From Methylotenera sp. (lineage in GTDB: Bacteria > Pseudomonadota > Gammaproteobacteria > Burkholderiales > Methylophilaceae): 39,109 nt of DNA. The translations under genes and the position numbers were made by a program. Shown piece by piece: positions 7,805 through 16,383 of this stretch. The stretch's first letter is position 1, and the number at the start of each line of letters is the position of its first letter. The DNA lies in assembly GCF_029945705.1 (NCBI RefSeq), contig NZ_JAQSDC010000014.1:1-39109 (forward strand), read 5' to 3'. The notes under the pieces are model-generated. The model saw nothing but the letters and a program-made list of their open reading frames with translations, was not told the origin of the DNA and did no database searches.

Positions 7805-9511
7805 ATGGCTGAACAAAGACGTAAACCTCGCTTAGGCGAGTTGATGGTTCAGCAAGGCTTGATCAGCCCTGATCAGCTGCGCATCGCGCTTACTGAGCAG
7901 GAGCATAGTGATTTGCCATTAGGTCGGCAGTTAGTGCTATTGGGTTTTGTCACAGAGATTATGGTGCGCGATGTAGTGGCTGACACCATCGGTTTCGAGA
8001 GTATTGATTTGTCTACCATTGTGGCGGATGTCGATGCGCTGAACCTAGTGCCGCAAGATTTTTCCCGTCGCTATCATTTGCTACCTATTGCTTATGAAGC
8101 TGTCACCAAAACCTTGGTGGTGGCTATGGCCGATATGTTCAACGTGGTGGCGTTGGATCAGCTCCGCGCCATGCTTGGCGGTCGTATTCAAATTCGGCCA
8201 TTACTCGCCGCAGAAGCGCAGCTGGAAGAATACATTGACCATTTTTATGGGTATGAATTATCTGTTGATGGCATTTTGCATGAAATTGAAACAGGCGAGA
8301 TTGATTACAATAGCTTAAGCGCTGGTGGCGATGAATACACTCAACCTGTGGTTCGTTTAGTGGGTGCGTTGTTGATGGATGCAGTTAAGCGCGGCGCATC
8401 AGATATTCACTTTGAACCTGAATATGCATTTTTACGCATACGTTACAGAATCGATGGCGTGCTTCACCAAGTGCGTAGTTTGCATAAAAGCTATTGGGGT
8501 GGGGTGGTCGTTAGGCTAAAAGTGCTCAGTGGTTTAGATATTGCAGAAACACGTGCGCCTCAAGATGGCCGTTTGAGCATGAATTTATGCGGTCGTCCGA
8601 TTGATTTTCGGGTATCAAGTCACCCGACAATCAATGGTGAAAATATCGTACTGCGTGTGCTGGATAGAGAAAAGTCTATCATCCCGATGGAGCGTATGGG
8701 TTTGCGTCCTAATACGTTAGAGGAATTGCGCATTATGATGACGCGCCCTGAGGGCATTGTCATTGTCACTGGGCCTACAGGTAGCGGTAAAACGACTACG
8801 CTCTATTCACTGCTGTCATATCGCAACACTGAAGCCGTGAATATCATGACGCTGGAAGACCCTGTAGAGTATCCCGTTTCTATGATGCGCCAAACTTCGG
8901 TGGCTGAAGTCAATAAAGTCGATTTTGCGAATGGTATTCGGTCGATTATGCGCCAAGACCCAGACATTATTCTGGTGGGTGAAGTGCGTGATGAAGACAC
9001 CGCGACGATGGCTTTTCGTGCCGCTATGACTGGTCACCAAGTGTTTACCACCTTGCATACTAATTCTGCATTAGGTGTTTTTCCGCGGCTTTCAGATATT
9101 GGTATTTTGCCAGATATTATGGCGGGCAATATTATCGGCGTGGTTGCACAGCGTTTAGTGCGCGTACTTTGCCCACACTGCAAAGAACCGCATGAGCTGG
9201 ATGACCTTCAACGCAAAATTATGCGATTAAAACCGAGCGATAAACCAAAGATTTTTAAGCCAAAAGGCTGTAAGCAATGCAATCAAACAGGCTATCGCGG
9301 ACGTATGGCGATTATTGAATTATTACGTATTGATAGTGATATGGACTCGTTAATTTCTCGCCGCGCGCATTTGGATGAGTTGCAAAAAATGGCGATGGAT
9401 AAGGGCTTTGTCACCTTGGCCGAAGATGGTGTGCGTCGCATTATAGAAGGCTACACCAGCTTGGCTGAAGTGATGCGCGTGATTGATTTAACCAACCGTT
9501 TAAACTCATAA
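7805..9511 (+). CDS. mshE: MshE-like pilus extension ATPase with c-di-GMP-binding N-terminus
   Basis: GspE/PilB-superfamily hexameric ATPase that powers pilus or pseudopilus polymerisation on the cytoplasmic face. The N-terminus holds an MshEN c-di-GMP-binding motif of the RLGxxLxxxG...LxxxLxxQ type at 9-32 (Arg9, Leu10, Gly11, Gly18, Gln32). A second, degenerate copy starts near 38 and lacks the terminal Gln. The motor has an arginine/Asp-box region (ASDIHFEP, RIDG, APQDGR), Walker A GPTGSGKT (323-330), Walker B DIILVGEVRD and a His box. A tetracysteine zinc site, CPHC...CKQC, lies at about 449-496. Length 568 aa is normal. mshG starts 5 bp downstream. The repeat-filled gap upstream may separate it from the first half of the operon. 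Confidence 0.93.
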   Translation: MAEQRRKPRLGELMVQQGLISPDQLRIALTEQEHSDLPLGRQLVLLGFVTEIMVRDVVADTIGFESIDLSTIVADVDALNLVPQDFSRRYHLLPIAYEAVTKTLVVAMADMFNVVALDQLRAMLGGRIQIRPLLAAEAQLEEYIDHFYGYELSVDGILHEIETGEIDYNSLSAGGDEYTQPVVRLVGALLMDAVKRGASDIHFEPEYAFLRIRYRIDGVLHQVRSLHKSYWGGVVVRLKVLSGLDIAETRAPQDGRLSMNLCGRPIDFRVSSHPTINGENIVLRVLDREKSIIPMERMGLRPNTLEELRIMMTRPEGIVIVTGPTGSGKTTTLYSLLSYRNTEAVNIMTLEDPVEYPVSMMRQTSVAEVNKVDFANGIRSIMRQDPDIILVGEVRDEDTATMAFRAAMTGHQVFTTLHTNSALGVFPRLSDIGILPDIMAGNIIGVVAQRLVRVLCPHCKEPHELDDLQRKIMRLKPSDKPKIFKPKGCKQCNQTGYRGRMAIIELLRIDSDMDSLISRRAHLDELQKMAMDKGFVTLAEDGVRRIIEGYTSLAEVMRVIDLTNRLNS

Positions 9512-9516
9512 TTTTA

Positions 9517-10722
9517 ATGCCTTCATTCAATTACAAAGCGATAGATCAATTAGGTCGTCCCGCGATGGGGCAGATAGACGCGCTTAACGAGGTGGATTTA
9601 GAGATTCGCCTTGAACGCATGGGTTTAGATTTAATCACCTATCGAGCAGTCGCAAAATCGACAAGTTTGTTGAATAGTAGCAAAGTCAGCAATCAAGATT
9701 TAGTGATGTTTTGCTTTCAAATTGAGCAGTTAAGCAGTGCAGGTGTGCCGCTGTTAGAGTGTTTAACCGACTTACGAGAAAGCAGCAATAATCCGTATTT
9801 CCAAAAAGTACTCGGCGCAATTGGTGCAGAAGTTGAAGGCGGAAAAATGCTTTCACAAGCCTTGGCCGAACACCCGAATGTTTTCACCGAGGTATTTGTT
9901 AGCTTGGTGAGCGCGGGTGAGCAAACTGGCCAGTTACCCGTAGTGTTTAATAACTTGTTCAATACCTTGCGCTGGCAAGACGAGTTAATGTCGCAAACCA
10001 AAAAACTATTAGCATATCCAGCTTTTGTTGCGGTGGTGGTATTTGGGGCAGTAGCTTTTTTAATGAGTTACCTTGTGCCGCAAATGGCGTCTTTTCTAAA
10101 AAATATGGGGCAAGAGTTGCCCATGAATACCAAGTTTTTAATCGCATTGTCAGATGCTTTTGTTCACTATTGGTGGCTGATGATTGGGTTACCAGTGTTG
10201 GTTGTGGTTGTCCTTGCAAGTATCATTAGAACCAATCCCATAGCGCGTTATCGGTTTGATATGATTAAACTGCAACTGCCGTATACAGGGCCAATTTTAA
10301 ACAAAATTATTATGGCGCGATTTGCGCGCTATTTTGCGTTGATGTACCAAACAGGCATTCCAATTTTAGACGCGATTAAAATTTGTGAAAAAATTGTAGG
10401 TAATCGCGTGGTGGCTGATGCGCTTAGCCGCGTGCATGCACAAATTAGCTCAGGCGAGTCCATGTCTGAAAGCTTTCGAAATGCAGGGCTATTTCCGCAG
10501 TTGGTGGTGCGTATGATTAAAGTGGGTGAAAATACCGGCGCATTAGATAAATCATTACTTAACATCAGCTATTTTTATGATCGTGATGTGAATGACTCTA
10601 TGGATAAGCTACTCAAAATGATAGAGCCAGCACTCACCGTCTTTCTCGGCTTAATACTTGGCTTTATTATGTATTCAGTATTGGGACCAGTTTACGATTC
10701 ATTTAGTAAGTTGAAAATATAA
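9517..10722 (+). CDS. mshG: MshG/GspF-type inner-membrane platform protein
   Basis: Polytopic GspF/PilC-superfamily protein that couples the ATPase to the pilins. It has two homologous cytoplasmic helical domains (about 65-190 and 270-390), each starting with the family pattern (FCFQIEQLSSAGVPLLE and FARYFALMYQTGIPILD). Each contains the SGE-type turn (VSAGEQTGQL and IKVGENTGAL) and is followed by hydrophobic helices (about 168-190, 213-235 and 372-392). Length 401 aa is typical. It pairs directly with mshE upstream. Family assignment is firm; the MSHA subtype rests on context. Confidence 0.92.
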   Translation: MPSFNYKAIDQLGRPAMGQIDALNEVDLEIRLERMGLDLITYRAVAKSTSLLNSSKVSNQDLVMFCFQIEQLSSAGVPLLECLTDLRESSNNPYFQKVLGAIGAEVEGGKMLSQALAEHPNVFTEVFVSLVSAGEQTGQLPVVFNNLFNTLRWQDELMSQTKKLLAYPAFVAVVVFGAVAFLMSYLVPQMASFLKNMGQELPMNTKFLIALSDAFVHYWWLMIGLPVLVVVVLASIIRTNPIARYRFDMIKLQLPYTGPILNKIIMARFARYFALMYQTGIPILDAIKICEKIVGNRVVADALSRVHAQISSGESMSESFRNAGLFPQLVVRMIKVGENTGALDKSLLNISYFYDRDVNDSMDKLLKMIEPALTVFLGLILGFIMYSVLGPVYDSFSKLKI

Positions 10723-10893
10723 ATGCAAATTTCGCACCACAGGCACTCCGATTTTCTAAGCACTAAAAAGTGCTTGAAAAGTCGTATGTCACTACACTGC
10801 GTTACACACAAAAAATTACTCCTTACATATCAGGTATATGCGGCGTCGCAATTTTTTATATGTGCCTTGCGTGGTTTAGATATTTGCATTTAT
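10719..10893. repeat. Palindromic intergenic element with 12-bp terminal inverted repeats
   Basis: ATAAATGCAAAT at 10719-10730 recurs inverted at 10882-10893. Nested inside are a hairpin AAGCAC-TAAAAA-GTGCTT around 10757-10774 with imperfect flanks, and facing AAAAAATT / AATTTTTT segments near 10807-10860. The whole space between mshG and the next gene can therefore fold on itself. The right repeat overlaps the first possible start codon of that gene. It may be a small repeated element or an RNA structure. Confidence 0.45.
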
Positions 10894-12550
10894 GGTCATG
10901 GTTTTAAAAAATGTCTTTCAAGTCATGACTAGCCGCGCCGATAAATTGGTATTATGCGCTACATCACACAGCCTGTTAGCTGGGTTATGGCATGCGGGTA
11001 AATTACAAGGCAGCCAAGCTTTTAATAATGATGACGCTGGGCATGAGGGATTTGCTGAGTTTCTGAAACAATATATCAGCATTCCAGTGTATTTAATGGC
11101 GGACGCGGTAGAAGAGGATTACCGCTTAGAGAGCGTACCGCATACCACAGGTGCGGCAAAAAAAGAGCTGGTGAACCGTAAGCTTAACCAGTTCTATCGT
11201 GGTTTAGACTATCGTACTGCGCACTTTGTGAATCGTGAGACGACTAAACGGAAAGACGATAAGTACCTATTCGTCGCGCTTAACAATGCTGACTTTTTGC
11301 AAACATGGGTCAATTTGATACAAGCTGCAAAAGTGCAATTGGTAGGTATTTACTTACTACCAATGCTTAGCCAAGTATTGGTGCGGCAGTTAAAATTAAT
11401 GGCACCGCATATCTTGTTATGCGAAAAATTATCTTCAGGTTTACGCCAAACTTATTTTCATAATGGTCGACTCCGTATGAGTCGGCTTGTGCCCAATGTG
11501 CCAACAGCGGCAAATCAATTAGGTTATTTTTATCTGGTAGAAACAGAAAAAACGCGACTTTATTTGATTAGCCAACGCTTTATTACCCGTGAAACACCGC
11601 TAAATCTAGTGTTAGCCAGCCTAGATGGTTCTACGCAACATATCAGTCAGGGGATTAGCCAAGAGCAGGGCATTGAGTGTTCTGATATTAATTTAAGCCA
11701 AATTACCAAAAGCTTAAACCTACCCACAAAATTAATAGAGCAAATGCCAGAGTTACTGCATATGCATTTGTTGGCTAGTGGGCATGTGGTCGATAACCTT
11801 GCTCCTGAAGCGCTCACTAAAGAATATGACTTTAGTAAATTAAAACAGAAGATCAAATTAGCTGCTTTGCTGCTGGGTGTGTTGGGTCTGTTTGCCGCAG
11901 GTGGAATGTTGATGCAAGGTTTAAGCTATCAGTCAGCACTAAAAGAGGCGACGCAAGATACGGTATTACAGCAACGTCGTTATGACGAGGCTGCTAAGAA
12001 TTTCCCAGTCACTACAATAGGCGCAGAAGACTTAAAAGCCGCCGTAGAGTTAGATAAAACCATTTCGACTTATCCAAAATCACCAAGGCGCATGATGCAA
12101 GTGGTCAGTACTGCGCTGGAGCAAGTGCCAGAAGTGCAGCTAGACCGATTGCACTGGGTGCTAACTAACGATATGAATAGTAAAGATGACGATAAACTCA
12201 TTAGTTTGCCAGCTTCTAGTACGCCTACCAACCCGGCATTTACAGCTGATGCAACAAAACTATATGAACTGGCTTATGTGACTGCAGAAATCTCTGGTTT
12301 CACAGGAGATTACCGCAGCGCATTAAACAGCGTGCATAAATTTGTAGAAAAGCTCAATCTTGACCAAAACATAGCTGCAGTAGAAGTGTTACAAGAACCA
12401 GTGAATGTGAGTTCTTTTGTGAACTTGCAAGGCAGTACTACCGATGAGCAGACTGCACAAACACAACCCGCTTTATTCAAGTTAAAAGTGATACTCAAGG
12501 CGCCTGAAGTCGCTGTAAATGCAGGCGTGGCTGAGGCAAAGCAGCCATGA
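10892..12550 (+). CDS. PilM/GspL-like plus PilN-like fused inner-membrane assembly protein
   Basis: By position and shape this stands where separate MshI (PilM-like) and PilN-like genes are expected. Residues about 15-300 are cytoplasmic and resemble a divergent actin-like PilM/GspL region, without a clear ATP-binding motif. One transmembrane helix follows at about 321-342. A coiled-coil and periplasmic alpha/beta region with a PilN-like YPKSPRRMMQVVSTALEQVP segment makes up the rest. The start is uncertain: ATG 10892, 10898 and 10925 are all in frame, none with a clear ribosome site, and 10892 falls inside the palindromic element. The stop overlaps the next gene by 4 bp. The fusion reading is inference from architecture; a structure comparison would settle it. 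Confidence 0.65.
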   Translation: MVMVLKNVFQVMTSRADKLVLCATSHSLLAGLWHAGKLQGSQAFNNDDAGHEGFAEFLKQYISIPVYLMADAVEEDYRLESVPHTTGAAKKELVNRKLNQFYRGLDYRTAHFVNRETTKRKDDKYLFVALNNADFLQTWVNLIQAAKVQLVGIYLLPMLSQVLVRQLKLMAPHILLCEKLSSGLRQTYFHNGRLRMSRLVPNVPTAANQLGYFYLVETEKTRLYLISQRFITRETPLNLVLASLDGSTQHISQGISQEQGIECSDINLSQITKSLNLPTKLIEQMPELLHMHLLASGHVVDNLAPEALTKEYDFSKLKQKIKLAALLLGVLGLFAAGGMLMQGLSYQSALKEATQDTVLQQRRYDEAAKNFPVTTIGAEDLKAAVELDKTISTYPKSPRRMMQVVSTALEQVPEVQLDRLHWVLTNDMNSKDDDKLISLPASSTPTNPAFTADATKLYELAYVTAEISGFTGDYRSALNSVHKFVEKLNLDQNIAAVEVLQEPVNVSSFVNLQGSTTDEQTAQTQPALFKLKVILKAPEVAVNAGVAEAKQP

Positions 12551-13173
12551 AACTAGATAAGCAAGATTGGCAAAGGCTACAAGTCAGCATTTCATTGCTA
12601 GTGGTGGTGGTGATTGCGGTTGTCGCGTTATTAGCACTGGCGCAAAAATTTACTAGCGAGCAAGAAAAATCCATGCAGCAACAGCAGAATTTGCTCAACT
12701 CTGCAAGACAACGTTATCAGTCATCGGGTGTAGAGAAACAAATAATGACCGAATATTTGCCGCAATATCAGGCGCTGATTAACAAGGGTTTGGTTGGTGA
12801 AGAACGCAGATTAGAGTGGGTGGACGAGCTACGCAAGCAACATCAGCTGAATAAATTGTTTAGTATTAAATATGGCATAGGCTTACAAGAGCCGTATAAA
12901 CCAAGCTTTGCGAGTAATCTTGGTGGGTTTGTGTTGAACCGATCGGTCATGACGCTAGACCTTGATATGCTGCATGAGGAAGATATACTGCAGTTAACCG
13001 AAGCATTAAGTAAAAAAAATGAAGAGGTTTTTATGCTACGCGATTGTGAAATTACCCGATTAAATGCAGGCGGCGCGCTAAGTAACCAACTCATAGCCAA
13101 CCTGCACGCAAAGTGTGAGTTAGATTGGCTCACGTTGCGTGAACCAGCACCCACTCAAACGACGACGCCCTAA
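12547..13173 (+). CDS. PilO/MshJ-like inner-membrane alignment protein
   Basis: A 208-aa bitopic protein with a short cytoplasmic N-terminus, one transmembrane helix (about 12-33) and a coiled coil rich in Gln/Lys/Glu (about 34-85). A periplasmic domain follows, with a ferredoxin-like pattern (SVMTLDLDMLHEEDILQL, then VFMLRDCEITR). This is the PilO/GspM/MshJ layout; such proteins pair with PilN to link the platform with the secretin. It overlaps the upstream gene by ATGA and the downstream one by a single base (TAATG), so translation is coupled. Sequence is divergent; the call relies on architecture and order. Confidence 0.7.
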   Translation: MKLDKQDWQRLQVSISLLVVVVIAVVALLALAQKFTSEQEKSMQQQQNLLNSARQRYQSSGVEKQIMTEYLPQYQALINKGLVGEERRLEWVDELRKQHQLNKLFSIKYGIGLQEPYKPSFASNLGGFVLNRSVMTLDLDMLHEEDILQLTEALSKKNEEVFMLRDCEITRLNAGGALSNQLIANLHAKCELDWLTLREPAPTQTTTP

Positions 13174-13778
13174 TGCGTATTAATCAACCATCATACAAAC
13201 TATTCACAAGCTTATTAGCAAGCCTGTGTATTACTTTGTTCTCGCTACAGTCACACGCTGAAACTTCAATTGAAGGCAATCACCAATTAGGTAGACTATT
13301 TAGCAAACCCAATGAGCGCAGTAACCTTAATGTGATTAGGCAAAATCAAAAACTAAAAGTTACGCCCGCAGCAGATGCTCAGCAATCAGCGGTGATAACA
13401 GAAGCTACTCCAGTTGAACTACCAGACCCCATTACCCTACAAGGCTATGTTAAACGTAATGATGGCGCAGCCAATACGCTATGGATTAACGGCCAGGCCG
13501 TGCAAGAAAATAGCAGTATAGACAATGTGAAAATTGGTAAACTTAATCAAAAAGGGTTCTCAAAAAAAGGCGCAAGTACTGAAGGCGTTGATGTAAAAAT
13601 ACCCGCGAATGGTAAACAAATCCGCCTAAAAGCAGGGCAAATGTACGAGCCAGAAAATAATAAAATTTATGAAATGCAAGTTGTTGAGAAGGCGAAGAGA
13701 TTGAATTTAAAACAAAGCGGCACGATAGACGACGCTGATACTTCTAGCCGAAGCACATCAGGTAACAATGCAGAATAG
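13173..13778 (+). CDS. PilP/MshK-like periplasmic protein
   Basis: A 201-aa secreted protein. A signal peptide (about 1-29) ends at QSHA. The segment LGRLFSKPNERSNLNVIR resembles the short linear motif of PilP/MshK/GspC proteins that contacts inner-membrane partners. ITLQGYVKRNDGAANTLWIN (113-132 region) is a small beta-domain of the type that touches the secretin. The C-terminal 30 residues are polar and disordered-looking. Its ATG overlaps the PilO-like stop codon by one base. No lipobox is visible, unlike classical PilP. Confidence 0.65.
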   Translation: MRINQPSYKLFTSLLASLCITLFSLQSHAETSIEGNHQLGRLFSKPNERSNLNVIRQNQKLKVTPAADAQQSAVITEATPVELPDPITLQGYVKRNDGAANTLWINGQAVQENSSIDNVKIGKLNQKGFSKKGASTEGVDVKIPANGKQIRLKAGQMYEPENNKIYEMQVVEKAKRLNLKQSGTIDDADTSSRSTSGNNAE

Positions 13779-13790
13779 TGCTTAATTGCT

Positions 13791-15596
13791 ATGGCACATC
13801 AATCCAATTCATTATCAAAGTTGCACAGACTTCGTTTAAACCAATTTTGGACTAAGCAAAAAGGCGCAGCACTGATTCTTATTGCGTTTATTCTTGGGCT
13901 AGGTGCGGCAGCCTACGTGCTAAAAACATACAACGCAGATACGGCAAAGGCCAGGCAAGATGAGAAAACCTATAAGGCTCTAAATGATGCTAAGACCGCA
14001 TTAATTGCTTGGGCCGTAAACTACAAAAATTCTCCAGGCCAAATGCCATGGCCAGATAGAAATGGTGATGGCAATTATGACGGCAGCAGTGATTGTGTAG
14101 CTACTACTTTTCAATATCCCTATCTTCTTGGACAGCTTCCAAGTCAGCCCACAACAAGCCCTTGTTTAGATCCAAATAATGGTTTAAATATATATACTGG
14201 ATTTAGTACATATCCAGGACTGAATCAAGTATTTACCGACGCGCAGGGCAATCGGTTTTGGTATGCTGTGTCAAGAAATATGGTTTATGACTATGAGCAT
14301 TCGGAGAACCCAATTATCAATCCTGGAGTGGCCGACCCTCCACATGCGATTACGCCATACATGCGACAAAGTGGAACCCAATCATATCCTTGGCTGACAG
14401 TTTTGGATAGGAATGGAAATTTAGTTTCCGATAGAGTTGCCGCCGTGATTATTGCACCTGGTAGTCCTCTGTCAAATCAAGATCGTTCATCCCCAGCGCC
14501 AAATGCTAGTGAGTTTTTAGATGGTTTTATGATTGGCGCCGCTAATAAAAAAAACAATGACTCTTCTTTGGTGAATGAGGATTTTATCATGGGCGAAGAT
14601 AGTAGAAATGTTCCAGCTAGTGATACTACTTTTGTTAAACCTTATTATTTCAACGATAAGCTTGTTTACATTACGATTGATGAGCTAATGTATGCATTAG
14701 AAAAGCGTGTCTTAGAAGAAACAAAAAGTACACTGAATAAGTACTATGTAGCAAATGGCTATTATCCGTTTGCGTCAGGATTGGGATTAACAGCAAATCA
14801 AAATCAATGTGTGCAAGGTAATTTAAGAGGATTGCTGCCAGTTAATACTCCTGCTGCACCCACTTGTAACTGTATCGCATCAAGTAGAAGCTGTAGTTGC
14901 AATTTCAGTATATCTAGTTCAATTTCATTTACAAGAACTACAGGGACTTTCGTGGCAACGGGTGGTGGTGTAAATGCTCCGACTGGTGCATGTACAGTTA
15001 ACCCTTTAACTACAAACACGTGTACATGTAATGGTTTAGGTGGTTGTCTGAGAGCCTCTGGCGCCGTACAATTTAGCTGTAATGCTTGCGGTTTCTGTAC
15101 TGCAACAGTCGCAGGTACAAATAAATTTATAACAACAGGTGCGTTTAATAGCCCTTTAGGATCTTGTAGCACTTCATCAAGTACTCAGGTGAGTTGCTCA
15201 AACAGTGCAGACGGATCGTTTTCTTTGGCTTCTTGTAATATCAATGAAACGATAAAATCACTGCCGTCTACGGGTGGTTTACTGCCTTTATGGTTTACTG
15301 CAAATCAATGGGAAAAATATATTGTGTATGCAGTTTCAAATGATTGTACCTCAACGGGAACTTGCGTATCGACAACATCGCCACCTAAGTTAACTGTAGG
15401 GCTTAATCAAAAGGTGAATGCAGTTGTAGCTGGCTCAATTGTCAATCCAAATAGTTCATGCAGTATAACTAGCTATTTAAGTGATGTTGAAAATACAAAT
15501 GTAACGGTTAGTAATGGATCGCAAGACTTTATCTATCAGAAAACAAATCTTAGAACCCAAGCAAATACAGATCAAGTTTTGGTCGTTACCCCATGA
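13791..15596 (+). CDS. Large Glu+5-less pseudopilin with duplicated domain and Cys-rich insert
   Basis: The N-terminus TKQKGAALILIAFILG has a class III leader with predicted cleavage after Gly25. Mature position +5 is Leu rather than Glu, as in GspK/PilX-type tip pilins. The rest appears to be a duplicated pseudopilin fold. Unit 1 (about 60-300) has DAKTALIAW, PGQMPWPD, FWYAVSRN and VAAVIIAPG. Unit 2 (about 310-555) has ETKSTLNKYY, GYYPF, IVYAVSND and VNAVVAGS. Unit 2 is interrupted at about 340-482 by a Cys/Ser/Gly-rich insert with 15 cysteines, including CNC, CSC, CTC and CNACGFC. The pattern elements also occur in the next gene. At 601 aa it is several times a normal minor pilin. It overlaps the next gene by 4 bp. 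Function as a fibre tip or adhesin is inference. Confidence 0.7.
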   Translation: MAHQSNSLSKLHRLRLNQFWTKQKGAALILIAFILGLGAAAYVLKTYNADTAKARQDEKTYKALNDAKTALIAWAVNYKNSPGQMPWPDRNGDGNYDGSSDCVATTFQYPYLLGQLPSQPTTSPCLDPNNGLNIYTGFSTYPGLNQVFTDAQGNRFWYAVSRNMVYDYEHSENPIINPGVADPPHAITPYMRQSGTQSYPWLTVLDRNGNLVSDRVAAVIIAPGSPLSNQDRSSPAPNASEFLDGFMIGAANKKNNDSSLVNEDFIMGEDSRNVPASDTTFVKPYYFNDKLVYITIDELMYALEKRVLEETKSTLNKYYVANGYYPFASGLGLTANQNQCVQGNLRGLLPVNTPAAPTCNCIASSRSCSCNFSISSSISFTRTTGTFVATGGGVNAPTGACTVNPLTTNTCTCNGLGGCLRASGAVQFSCNACGFCTATVAGTNKFITTGAFNSPLGSCSTSSSTQVSCSNSADGSFSLASCNINETIKSLPSTGGLLPLWFTANQWEKYIVYAVSNDCTSTGTCVSTTSPPKLTVGLNQKVNAVVAGSIVNPNSSCSITSYLSDVENTNVTVSNGSQDFIYQKTNLRTQANTDQVLVVTP

Positions 15597-16378
15597 GTAA
15601 TTATAGAATGCAGTCAAATTATATAGCTGAGCAAAAAGGCTTTTCATTATTGGAAATGGCTGTCGTACTCATTATCCTAGGCTTTGTACTGGGGGCAATA
15701 CTTGCACCTATTCAAGCGCAGCGCCAGCAATTAGCACAATCACAAACTGAAAACACTTTAGAAACTGCTAAAAAAGCACTATTAGGCTTTGCTCAGTCTA
15801 AAGGGCGATTACCCTGCCCAGCGACGGCTAATGGCCTTGAAGATCCACTAGGAGGAGCCACCGCATGTACCAAGCAACTTGGGTATTTGCCCGCAGCAAC
15901 ATTGGGCATTCAGCCCACAGACTCCAATGGATTTGCAATTGATGCATGGAATAATCCAATTATGTATGCAGTTGCACAAAGCAGCGCAACCACTCCTGTA
16001 AATCCAGCAACGCCTGACTTTACAATTAACTCTTCAACAGATGGAATGAATGTTGTTGGCATTGCAAATTTAATGCCAGAGTTGCGAGTATGCAAGAGCG
16101 CAACAGGTATCACGGCCTCAGCCTGTTCTGGAGGCGTTGAAAGCAATTACTTAATTAATAATTCAGTTGTTGTTATTTACTCTCTCGGCCCTACAGGTTC
16201 ACAAGTTTCGGGTGGCGCGGACGAGAACACGAATCCAAAGATACCAACCTCGCCAAAGTCTGTATTCGTTAGTCATGAGCCTAGTGCAACTACTGGGAAT
16301 GAGTTTGACCATATGATGGTTTGGATTTCTCCCTACGTCCTCTATAACGCCATGATTGAAGCAGGTCAGTTACATTAA
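15593..16378 (+). CDS. Prepilin-type pseudopilin
   Basis: This protein has a clear class III signal. KG is followed by FSLLEMAVVLIILGFVLG, with cleavage after Gly16 and the canonical Glu at mature +5, so it can be methylated and packed in a fibre. The globular part (about 45-261) shares pattern elements with the preceding 601-aa protein: ETAKKALLGFA, GRLPCPA, GYLPAATLG, NPIMYAVA and SVVVIYSLG. At 261 aa it is larger than a typical major pilin. It is the only Glu+5 pilin in the forward-strand cluster, so it may be the main subunit of a short pseudopilus or a minor pilin whose partner is encoded elsewhere. The ATG overlaps the previous stop. Confidence 0.8.
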   Translation: MSNYRMQSNYIAEQKGFSLLEMAVVLIILGFVLGAILAPIQAQRQQLAQSQTENTLETAKKALLGFAQSKGRLPCPATANGLEDPLGGATACTKQLGYLPAATLGIQPTDSNGFAIDAWNNPIMYAVAQSSATTPVNPATPDFTINSSTDGMNVVGIANLMPELRVCKSATGITASACSGGVESNYLINNSVVVIYSLGPTGSQVSGGADENTNPKIPTSPKSVFVSHEPSATTGNEFDHMMVWISPYVLYNAMIEAGQLH

Positions 16379-16383
16379 TACTT

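Noticed and set aside
10723-10932. Small open frame starting right after mshG
   Set aside because: It lies inside the palindromic element and runs into the next gene in another frame. It has no ribosome site and no protein-like composition.
14804-15172. 122-codon minus-strand open frame in the Cys-rich pseudopilin
   Set aside because: It mirrors the low-complexity insert and has no start signal.
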